This document shows, in pieces, positions 34,333 through 44,534 of a DNA stretch of 64,000 nt. The notes under the pieces are model-generated. The model did no database searches. It was not told where the DNA came from and saw only the letters and a list, made by a program, of their open reading frames with translations. Within the stretch, counting starts at the first letter, position 1; each line of letters begins with the position of its first letter. The translations under genes were made by a program, and so were the position numbers. Source of the DNA: Holothuria scabra (lineage: Eukaryota; Echinodermata; Holothuroidea; Aspidochirotida; Holothuriidae); the NCBI GenBank assembly GCA_037179385.1, contig CM074185.1, positions 48,363,000-48,426,999 on the forward strand. Reading direction: 5' to 3'.

Positions 34333-35610
34333 ATGGTAACTAAGGAATTTGTTTTAAAATTTCCTCGAACTATTGATGTATCTAAGGCCACTGGCGTTGA
34401 TGGCCTAAGTGCAATGATACTCAAAAGCGGTGCCTTTTATATAGCAAACTGTATTACTCATATAATTAATAGATGCATTGTAACCAATACGTTTCCGAAA
34501 AGATGGAAAATGGCCAAGGTCATCCCAATGTATAAGAGTGACTCTAAATTAGATATTCTTAGCTATTACAGGCCTATATCTACTTTCCTGTCCTGACAAA
34601 GGTTTTTGAAAAGCATGTTCACCAGTCTTTATACAATTATTTATGCAGATATAATTTGTTATGCAATGCTCAATCAGTTTTCAGGACAAAACATTCATGC
34701 GAAACAGCATTGTTAAAACTAACTGATCAATGGATAGAAGCCATAGACAAGGGCAAACAAACAGGGGCGATACTCCTTGATTTACGGAAGGCATTTGATT
34801 TGGTCGACCACAAAATAATGATAGAAAAGTTGAAAGTGTATAAATTTTCCAAATCTGCAATTGCATGGTTGGCTTCTTACCTAAACGATAAAATGCAATG
34901 TGTTCAAATTAATGGTACCAAATCATCGTTCTTGAATATTGCAAGCGGGGTGACACAGGGTTCAATACTTGGCCCACTCTTATGTTTACTGTATATCAAT
35001 GACTTTGAATTTTCTAAAGCAATGTAAAGCAGATATGAATGCAGATGACTCAACTTTTCATGTTACTGGAACCATTCTCCTCGAAATTCAAGATCAATTA
35101 AGTGAAGATGCTGAAAATATAAGTAAATAATGTAAAAACAATAGGATGGTAATAAATACTAATAAAACAAGTACCATAATAATTGGCTCCAGACAACGTC
35201 AGACTTTGAATGTTTGAGGGTTGAATATCCCTATAAATGTTAATTGTCTTAGCAATGTAAATAGTTGTAAAATACTAGGAGTTAATGTCGACAGTAATTT
35301 ACTATGGCATGAGCAAGTTACTTCTGTATTTAACACGATCAGCTCCAGACTTGCCCTTCTCAGGAGAATAAAACCTTTTTTAGACAAGGATACTTCTGTT
35401 TTATTCTACAAGGGATACATTTTACCATTCTTAGATTATTGTTGTCTTATTTGGGGATCGTGCAATGCTGGGAGTAAAGAAAGAATTTTAAAATTAGAAA
35501 AGAGTGCTGCTAGGATAATTTTAAATGCTTCTTATTCTGACAGATCATTATTACTCCTTGAGAAACTAAGATGGAAGACTTTTGATAGACATATTTATTT
35601 GGATTTCTAG
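34333..35610 (+). pseudogene. L2-like reverse transcriptase, 5' part of the split copy
   Basis: Open pieces at 34333-34596, 34656-35027 and 35221-35610 together cover RT fingers, palm and thumb and the start of the C-terminal region. It is broken by frameshifts near 34600 and 35025 and stops near 35130 and 35220. The endonuclease domain is not seen upstream, so the copy is also 5'-truncated. Confidence 0.8.
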
Positions 35611-37628
35611 AGAAGTTCTTAGAGCAACTAGGAAGAAACGTAAGTGTTGGCGTCGCTATAGGGCCAGTTAAAGTCCAGAAAACTTAGCAGCTTACAAGAA
35701 GCAGGAAGTCTTAGTTAAAAATTTGGTAAATGGAACTGAAACTAGGTTTGAAAAGCAGTTGGCCAAGGAGGTTAAGATAAACCCCAAAACTTTTCATGCC
35801 TATGTGAGGTCTAAGCAGAAGCTTAAGGAGGGTGTGGGGCCTCTCAAAGGTGATGATAATACTTTGGTTAGTGACCATCAGGATATGGCTAATTTTGTTA
35901 AATGACTATTTTGTATCTGTTTTTACTGAGGAATCATCTTTGTTGGGGACTTGTAAGGGTTCTGATGTCTCTTCTTCAATCAGTTATGTCATTTTCTCAG
36001 AGGAACAAGTCTGTAAAAAGTTAAAGAGTTTGAAAGCTAGTAAGGCCCCTGGGCCTGATGGGGTCCACCCAGCCATTTTACGTGAATGCTCTGAGATTTT
36101 GTCAGTTCCTCTTTCCATCATTTTTCAGAAGTGTCTGGATTCGAGTTTTGTTCCTACTGACTGGCGGGTAGCAAATGTTACTCCAATTTTTAAGAAGGGG
36201 GATCGAAGTAATCCTTGCAATTACAGGCCTGTCAGTTTAACCAGTGTTGTGTGCAAAGTTATGGAATCTTTGATTAAGGATAGTTTACTTAAGTATCTTT
36301 TAGATAATGAGTTACTTAATCTGTCACAGCATGGTTTCCTGCCAAGCGGATCTTGTGTTACTAACTTACTGAGCTTTCTTGAAGACGTCTCTTCATCTCT
36401 TGATTCTGGGTATGGCGTTGATGTCATTTACCTTGACTTTTCAAAGGCTTTTGATAAAGTTCCATTAGGTAGGTTAATGGTTAAACTGCATAGGTTAGGG
36501 GTTCAGGGCAATTGTGCTGATTGGATAAATTCGTGGCTTCATGGTAGATCTCAGAGAGTTGCTGTCAATGGTAACTTCTCCTCTTGAAAAGAAGTCACAA
36601 GTGGAGTACCGCAGGGTTCTGTCCTTGGCCCACTTCTTTTCTTAATTTTCATCAATGATATTGATAGTTCTCTTACATCTCGTATAAGTAAGTTTGCAGA
36701 TGATACTAAGCTTTATAGGAAGATTAGCATTTTGGATGATGCCTTACTGCTGCAGAAAGATCTGGATAGGTTATTTTCTTGGTCTCAGACCTGGCAAATG
36801 TCTTTTAATGCAGATAAGTGTAAGGTCCTTCATTTTGGTCCCAAAAGTTTTAGTTATGATTATAACATGAATGGTTGTGTTTTAAGTAATGTCACCTCTG
36901 AGAAAGATCTGGGTGTTGTAATTACTGGGGATTTAAAGTCATCAAGGCAGTGTGCAGCCACTGCTGTAAAGGCTAATGGAGTGCTTGGATTGATCAAGAG
37001 GAATTTCATCAATTTTAGTAAGGATATTGTGCTTAATTTGTATAAGCAGTTGGTAAGACCCCATCTTGACTATGCAGCTCAGGCATGGAGTCCCTTCTAT
37101 GAAAAGGACAAGTTTCTTTTAGAGCAGGTTCAGAGGAGAGCCACTCGCCTCATTCCTGAGGTGAGAAATTTGCCTTATCATGCTAGGCTTAAACATCTTG
37201 GGCTTACCACCTTGGAGCTGAGAAGGATCAGGGGAGACATGCTCCAGGTTTTCAAGTTCCTTTGTGAAAGGAATCCCCTTCTGACTTGTAGTTATTTAAG
37301 GGTTCAAGGTAATTCTCGGGTGCGTGGGCATTGTAAAAAGCTTGAAAAGCCTTCTGCAAGGCTTGACATTAGGAAGTTTAGTTTCTCCCATAGAGTTGTC
37401 AACGAGTGGAATTGTCTACCAGATTGGGTAGTTAACTCCCCCTCAGTTCACTGCTTTAAGGTTAACATTGACAGGTTTTTCCATGGCTGTGGTAGAATCT
37501 GATTGTTTGGGGCTGTTGTCAAGCTTTGGTGGTTTGACTTTTGATTAGGGCTTGGACTTCAGGGCATCTTATGGGGCCTTGGCCCTCCTTTGCCCTTCAA
37601 CCTGTTATGTTAAAATAAAAACGCATGA
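35608..37628 (+). mobile_element. CR1-like LINE inserted in the L2-like LINE
   Basis: 5'-truncated copy beginning just after the endonuclease region (RKKRKCWRRYRAS) and ending in an AT-rich 3' tail (GTTAAAATAAAAACGC). The host LINE reading continues across it, so it is younger than its host. No clear target duplication was seen, common for CR1. It is better preserved than the relative at 19.5 kb. Confidence 0.78.
35723..37502 (+). pseudogene. CR1-like reverse transcriptase, nearly intact
   Basis: A long frame from 35832 to 37502 is interrupted only by TGA at 36585-36587. One frameshift near 35890 joins it to the preceding FHAYVRSKQKLKEGVGPL segment. RT landmarks are SKAPGPDGVHPAILRECSE, NYRPVSLTSVVCKVME, VIYLDFSKAFDKVP (motif A, ~36425), TSGVPQGSVLGPLLFLIFIN (motif B, ~36600), and FADDTKLYRK (motif C, ~36695). 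The thumb follows (SEKDLGVVITGDL; RPHLDYAAQAWSPF), with a C-terminal segment ending NEWNCLPDWVVNSPSVHCFK. Only two visible lesions suggest relatively recent insertion. Confidence 0.88.
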
Positions 37629-38130
37629 TAATGGTACTCAAAATTATAAATGAGCTTGCCCCATGTTATTTGAAAGAAATGTTTATTCCTGTTAATGACA
37701 TACACACCCATGCTCTACGATCTTCATCGTCAATGAATTTTTAAATATCGGGGGGGGGGGGGGGCATACCAAATACTATAAAAATATTTTTAAGCTAGAA
37801 TTTGGCAGCAACAGAATGGAACGGCCTGGGTGCAAATATAAAACAAGCATACACTTTTACGCTTTAAGAATTTAATTTCCAATGTTATATAATTTTATGT
37901 ATCTCAGTCTTAGCTTGATTTTATATCCTACTTCATTTTTATATTTTTTATTACTTTCTTTTTAGCTTTTTTATAGGTTCATTTCTGTGTTTTCATCATT
38001 TAACTTTTGTTCCTTTCATATTTCATATCTTTCTTTTCATTTTAAGTTTATCAATTGTAAAGAATGTTTTAGGGCCTCATGGAAGATTAGCTTTTATTGT
38101 GCTAAATGAGTTTTACCCCTGAAAGTTGAA

Positions 38131-38896
38131 ACAAACTATTTGTCATAATATATCAATGACTTACAACAAGCAGTTACTCGTAATGAAGTTTGCATTTGAG
38201 GAGAAAAAATGCCATATAACACACAAGAGCCAATCATAAAGAGGAAAGTACTTCAAGTAAGTTTAGTTCGGACGACTGCTGTTTCCCCTAAAGAAGGCAG
38301 TTCTTTGAGAATGACGTCAATATGCATATGTATAACTATCGTTGAAGCAGATGGGACAAAGATAAGTCTTCTTACGCAGGCGTAACACGTCAGGAACAAG
38401 CATATGTCGCGTAGTCTATAAAGTACGTACGTAGTACGGACACGATCTGTTTCTCTACACATGCACTACACATACAGCCAGCTAGCCTAGCCTACACCGA
38501 AATCGGACGAAACACCATAACAAGCCGGGTCGAAAACAATATTTCTTCAAAATAGTCACAATCCCATTAAGTAGTAATCAAGTTTTTTTCAACTGTACAC
38601 AAGAGGTGAATGAGTGTGCCTGTTTCTAAATTTTCTTAAAGTTTTCTGGAACTACCTAAAGTTTCTTCGTCGTTTTCAAAACAGAGAAATCAACACTTAT
38701 CGCTAAAGTTAGGCCTAATGTTACGACGTACACGCAAACTTCACTCCGAATTAGGCATAGCCTACTCAGCCTAGGCTATGGCCTACTTTGGTTTGGTAGC
38801 ATTATGAGTAATGTAGGCTAGCGTAGGCCTACCCTAGATGTGTTTGCACCTGATTCAGGATTCTGACCGAGTAATTCTAGCCTAAAACTGATGATA
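38131..38896. other. non-coding spacer
   Basis: No gene. TAGGCCTA words lie near 38710-38830. Confidence 0.45.
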
Positions 38897-39741
38897 GCCA
38901 GTTGTTTTTCCCCCCTCGCCAGTTCGCCCCAACCAGTTGGCCCCCTGAATACCAGTCCCCCCAAAGCTTTATCCAGTTCGCCCCTAAGACCTGCCAGTTT
39001 GTCCCCCAAATCATTGAGAAGCAGGTCCCTTTCCAACAAGTGAATTTTCTTGAAACACACTTCCCTGCAGTGAAGTTTCTTATTTAATTCTCTACCACTG
39101 TACCAGGATCAGATTGGGTTGATTTTTCATAGTAAAACAAGTTTAGGATTAGTACTAACGTTAGGCCTAACGTTACTCTTGCTCATAACATTACCATACC
39201 CTTGTGCCCAATTGCTGAGAGTTAACTTAATAGAGCGATGTACACTAGATCTATCTGCATTATCCTTACTACCTCGTTCATTCCTTCTCTATATGGGAAT
39301 GTTTGCACATCATATCTTGTGCTTGTTTTGTTTCCAGACTGTAAAGGTTGGCCTAGCCTATGTATACTGTATGTATGGCATTACCATACTGGAAAGTAGG
39401 GCCTTTCACAGAAAGATCTTTGGCGTTCAGAAATGTACGCCAACAGATTTGGAGTACGATGTACCCAGCTGCTACAGCCGTCCCGTTCTCAGCAGCACCC
39501 ATATACATACACATACTCTCGACTGTATAGTGTATGTACGTATGCTGAGAAATCCTGTGGTATGCAGGGTCCATGCCATTCCACCATTGGTATTTAACAC
39601 CATAGAAAATGTGCTCATTTCGCCATAGAAAAAGTAGCATTCCGCCATGGTGGAAAGGAACTTTTTCTATGAGAACATTATTCTGTGGAAGGTAGGATAG
39701 GTTGAAACTTACCAAACTGCAGGGACACTGGCTATATGTAG

Positions 39742-41330
39742 TAGTGTTCAACCGATCATCTGTTAAGTAATCGGCATCGCGCCCATTATTCCGTTATCGG
39801 TAAATAATCAGCATTGGTAAAATTCTACCTTTCAACTGATCACTACTACCGATTATTTGCAAACTGGAAAAAGGGGCTAAATATACTTGCAACTTGCTCT
39901 TAATTTCGTAAAAATTCCTGTAAATACTCCATCCCCTAACTTCCCGCCAAAACAGGATGCATTGATAATCACAAACGTATAAATTTTACCCCTGCCATGG
40001 GTATGATCGCTTGATGTTTCCCGCTAAAACCCGGTAGCATTACTTGAAATTTGATTTAGGAGTGCATTCAAGGTGTATTTCTTGCTCTCTCGCAGAAAGC
40101 GCCGCATAAGTTGCTGTACAAACTGTTCTGCACAAAACACATAGCACAGACTATCTAGCTGCAGTGTTTCGCCATTTTTTCAAATCCCCAAGCTTTGCAT
40201 ACATATCTGTGCACGTTTTGTACACTTAGCGCCAAGAATGTTGCATAAATTGAGTTATTCCCAGCATTCCGTAATGTTATTTACGGTAGGACTTCAGCAA
40301 TGTTGTCATACGACGTCATTGCAAACGAAAACAGTAATGGACATGGTCTCTTGCAGCAAACTTCTTGGCCCAAGCATGCACTAGACTTACGTGCGTGTCG
40401 GTTTTTACCACCAAACAAGGCATGATATTTTGCTCGGTGACATCATATGCAAAAGATCCATTGCAAAATTTAAATTGGCCCCTGCTTCGTGATTGGTTCA
40501 ATTGCGTTAATTCTACGCATCCAGTCACAACTCCCGCCTTCGCCTATGTGATTTAGTGTGTGAAAATGCTCTGTCTCTAGACAAGTTTTCTCATTGAGTT
40601 TGTGTTATGACGCTCTCGCTTGTAATGCCGGTTAGCGAAGCCGGGCGAGCCCTGTTATTAAATTCACCGAGAAACGGCATCACAAATCTCTGCGTTCGTG
40701 GATTTTTTGGGGATTGGACTAACATGCATTTCAGTTGCAGATTCTTTTTAAACAAGATGGAAGTTTTGGATGAGAACTGCTAAAAATATACGGGATATTT
40801 ATATTGGAAAGGAACCATAAGATACGTTATACGGGTGCCAAGAACTGCTAAGATTATTGTGATTGCTTTACATGGGGTTCGTTAAAGCGGGAGATTAGCT
40901 ACAGTACATAACGCAACTGCAACCCAGTACAGTAAAAGAATGCGAATGTTCCAACATGATTGGGGGATGGAAACTAGACACAGCATGAAGTTGGCCTTAA
41001 AACTAGATTATCACAGGGCATGTGACATCGACTGCAAACAATTTACAGTATTAAGGGTTGATTTGTATCTCCCCTTTTGAAGTGAAAATATTTCACCTAC
41101 AAAAATAATATCCTGTTTGTGAAACCAACAGAACTATTCCCAATATTTTCCATCCTGAACTGGTCATGGTAATACGATATGCACGAAGCAAGGGGCAGGT
41201 ACTAAAGTGACAAACATGTAACTTCCCCCTTTGTAATAATCTGTGATTGGTAATCGGCATCGGGCCGATTGTTTAATTAAATAATCAGTAATGGGGTATT
41301 ACCGATTATAGCATAATTGGTCGAACACTA
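39742..41330. mobile_element. non-autonomous hAT element (1,589 bp), perfect 8-bp TSD
   Basis: Inverted ends TAGTGTTCAACCGATCAT and TAGTGTTCGACCAATTAT, with ATCGGTAATACC-type subterminal DNA. It is flanked by the perfect direct repeat ATATGTAG (39734-39741 and 41331-41338). No transposase frame. Around 40488-40620 the interior resembles 16133-16250 of the large hAT element (GTGATTGGTTCAATT, TAGTGTGTGAAA, CATTGAGT...TGTTA in order). Confidence 0.92.
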
Positions 41331-41843
41331 ATATGTAGTTTAGAACATTGTTGAAAGCATTATTGATTGGTGCTTTAGTGTTGAATGAAACATGCAAAAT
41401 CACTTTACCTGATCAGTTACGGATTAAAACAGTGGTCAGTGTCAATGAACACTTACATCTCTATTGAGCACAATGATAGTAATCCCTTATACACGTTTAC
41501 AGGTGCGGATGTGTGATTTAGTTGATATCTTTGCTTTTCAAGTCTAAAGACTTTATTCAGTCACCGTTCATACATTTAAAGGAATGAAACATTATTCCCC
41601 ATAGCCTACAGTACAATCAAGTCCATTAGTATCCAGTAGTAAGTACTATTCAAAGTTCTTAATTTCTTAAGCCTTCTTTGCACTTGCATTCAATCTATTC
41701 AACAAACTACATGTCTCTAGGTCTTGGGCCTACAGTATCATGCTGCCCCTACTGGTTGACCTGGACTTCTGAAACCGTTTCTGTACTTGCAATGACAACA
41801 ATTCCTCTAATTTCATAGATTTTCAGAGAGTGCCTTCCCCCAT

Positions 41844-41884
41844 AGGTTTCGTACCTTTCCACCATGGTGGAAAGGTGCGAAACC
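41844..41884. repeat. 41-bp near-perfect palindrome
   Basis: AGGTTTCGTACCTTTCCACC meets its complement GGTGGAAAGGTGCGAAACCT around an ATGG-containing centre. A related palindrome (ATTCCGCCATGGTGGAA, with CATAGAAAAAG arms) lies at 39625-39673, on the other side of the hAT insertion. Confidence 0.85.
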
Positions 41885-42450
41885 TGTAGTGGAATGTAGC
41901 GATGGCGGAATGACTCTGTATTCGTGGTATGCTGTACCTAAGGGCCACAAGCAAGGTTTTTTTTCGGAGGATAGCTAGGGGAATTTTACTGTACCATACA
42001 TACACATACTGGTATATGTGGCATACTGTACTTGTGGCAGGGCATACATGTTTTGGTATGCTGGGTTTTCCGAACCGGCATGTTTTCCATTTCTTGTTCA
42101 CATTCCCCATGCATAAAAAAATTTACAGTCTGTGTTTTGTTTGGCTCTATTTCTAATTTCCAATTAATGGTGAAAAAATAAAAAAATGGTTGAAAAATGC
42201 TTAACTTTCATGTCAAACTTAATTAATTCTGGACTTGCAAGAGAATACCAGGTCAACTTGATGTATGATTGGTTGGTTTTTGTCACATTCTTGCTAACAG
42301 TCATAACTTGTGAAAATGTTATGACAACTACACAACTGCATTTAAAGGTCAGTATGTCAAATTGGAAAGTATTTGGGGGAAAGACAACCTTCCTTCTGGG
42401 GGTGAAACGACTTCCACTAGAGGATAAACTGGCAAGGGGGCAAAGAACCA

Positions 42451-42898
42451 TATGGGTACTCATTTAGAATTAGTATGACATATTTGCTGTGGAACAAATT
42501 GAATGGTTAGTGCTGGGGAAGAAGGAAAAGCAATGGTCTGACCTGTATTTGAACCCTCAACCCTTCTGTCATACTGGTATATCATCTAGAGCAGTGCACT
42601 TTATACAGACTGCATTATGAGCGCTGTTGCCGGTAGAGTGGTTTCAGATGAAATAGGCTAGGTACTGTCTAACAGTACTACCTGCTATATAAAGATATTG
42701 ATGTATGTATATAGGCCTAGAGGTATACCTTTATAGCCAGTTAAACACCTTATTAACAGTATGCATACATGTATATGCATATGTATAGGGATGTACAATG
42801 GCATGTACATTCTCATGTGTGCACATGGTCTACATATTGCCCACCTAAAACTTATACCTATGGATACATAAACATGCGTTTGTGTATTATATTCACAA
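42451..42898. other. non-coding spacer, possible tRNA-like relic
   Basis: On the minus strand 42545-42605 has a box-B-like GGTTCAAATAC preceded by GCACTGCTCTAGATGATATACC. Very weak evidence for a tRNA-derived relic. Nothing else. Confidence 0.3.
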
Positions 42899-44534
42899 CC
42901 CAGGGTGTATTCCATGTAAAGCCAAGGTAAGCCAAGGGTTTCGTAATTGTACTCCGCATCCATCTGTGCACCTACAATGCTACATCTGCAGGCATGCTTA
43001 CATACATACAGTGTACACGTATGTGTTGCATGCATGGTAATCGTACAAATTGGCAATGCATGTACTAGTATATGGTACCCACACAGTAAGTAGCAATCCT
43101 TATGCGATTGTGCATACTTATGTGTACATGTACATAATGCAGTACAGCATTCATTGGCAGTACAAGTACTGTGTGGCACAGTATACTGTACGTTTATCAT
43201 ACGACAAAAATCAACCCCGGCGCCAGGAGTATAGCTTGCCCGCCGCTACGCCAAGAAGGAGGTGGTGCTAACGCAGAAAATCTTCATGTTAGAGTGCACT
43301 GAAAGCAGACTGTCCCTAACTGTAACCTCAACCCTATTGCTATGCCAGGCCTCAAACTTCAGATCTCAAGAGACAAGGCTATTTGGCCTTCGTTTGAGGG
43401 CATCAAGGCAATAAGGCAGGGCATTACGGCCATTTTCAAATTTCAATAAGGGCACGATAGCAATTTCTAAACATAACAAATTTAGCAAATACCCATGCAA
43501 GAGATTTTCTAACCTAAACTCCTGGGTCTTAGATGCACGGATTGCCTCTCAGACGGTTCGCAAAATTTTGTAGAACTTGTCCCAATGTACTTCGATATCA
43601 ATTTCAAATTGGAGGTGCACAGGTCATAAGCACATTTCCAAAGACTCAACTTCAGTTACAGTGTTATAGTAAGCACATGATCGACATAACTTGATCTCAA
43701 TGTGGGGATTTTTACACATTTAACTTCCATTGACCGTATTGCGAGTTGTGATTGGCCCATTGCTTTTTACATAGACTTGCTGTTGTATTTCAGTGTGCAA
43801 GTGCGAAGCAGGCTGCGAAGCTTCAGCTTGTAAGTTAATTTTAACCATTTTACCAGGGCATTACAGCAAAAAGGAAATTCACGACGGCAATGGCCGTCAT
43901 GGCGGCTTTTAAATTCGAGGCCTGCTATGCGTGCGTATCCACAAATGACATAGGTTTCAACTAATGATTGCAAATTAGAGCCGCCATGGTACTCCCATTG
44001 AAACCTCAACATTTTGCTCAAGTACTTGTTCATATACATAGGCAAACAATTGGTACTGTGGTACACTGTACGTAGGGTCTAGGCTATAAGCCAGTCTGCA
44101 TTTTGTGCACTACAACACAAAGATCTTCTGTGTGAGCACCAACTTCTTCTTGGCATAGTGGCGGGAAAACTGTTCTCCAAGCATTCCGGTTAATTCCTGT
44201 TGTGTGATAAATATACATGTACAGTATACCATGCTACACGAAACTTGTATTGCCAATGAATGGTGTATACATTACGTACATGTATACATTAGTATGTACA
44301 GTACAATTGCATACTGATTGCTGCTTATTGTGTGTATACCGTATACTTGCATTGCTAATGTGCTATCACCACGTACTGTATGCTCCACGTACATGTGTGT
44401 ACACTCTGCATATGAACCCACGCCTGCAGATTGCTATGTACTGTAGCATTGTAGGTGCACATAAAATCCTGGCATGCAATCACAAAAACCTTGGTGTACC
44501 TTGGTGGAGGGCTTTACATTGAATGCACCCTGGG
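42899..44534. mobile_element. element with ~400-bp terminal inverted repeats (1.6 kb)
   Basis: Left end CCCAGGGTGTATTCCATGTA; right end, read inward, CCCAGGGTGCATTCAATGTA. Inverted similarity continues for about 400 bp: GTGCACCTACAATGCTACA, AGTAAGTAGCAATCC / AATAAGCAGCAATCA, TTCATTGGCA, ACGCCAAGAAGGAGGTGGTG. Arms are imperfect. The 43310-44100 centre is non-coding. No convincing target duplication. A related half-copy is at 20719. Confidence 0.75.

Larger units (their letters stand above)
34130..38130 (+). mobile_element. L2-like LINE, split by a CR1-like LINE
   Basis: The first part is 34130-35607. RT pieces in three frames include ATGVDGLSAMILKSGA, WKMAKVIPMYKSDSKL, ILLDLRKAFDLVDHK (motif A), GVTQGSILGPLL (motif B), ADDST (motif C, after a frameshift near 35025), CKILGVNVDSNLLWHEQVTS and LRWKTFDRHIYLDF. 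The protein resumes at about 37630 with MVLKIINELAPCYLKEMF, which follows directly in family order, and ends near 38130 with a 3' UTR (GGGCCTCATGGAAGATTAGC). Stops and frameshifts make it dead. Confidence 0.8.
38897..42450. mobile_element. second copy of the CAGTTCGCCCCC element, expanded by internal insertions
   Basis: The left end (38897-39310) and right end (42110-42450) match the 25949-26773 element in the same order and orientation: CAGTTCGCCCC words, CAGGTCCCTTTCCAACAAGTG, GTGAAGTTTCTTATT, CAATTGCTGAG, then TAATTTCCAATTAATGG, GAGAATACCAGGTC and TTTTGTCACATTCTTGC. About 2.8 kb of foreign sequence sits between them, including the hAT element at 39742. It is more diverged than copy 1, and no target duplication is visible. 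Confidence 0.72.

Noticed and set aside
42685..43200. 171-codon minus-strand frame rich in Cys, His, Tyr and Thr
   Set aside because: Antisense to an inverted-repeat arm full of TACATG/GTAC words; the homologous arm at 44.2 kb does not keep the frame.
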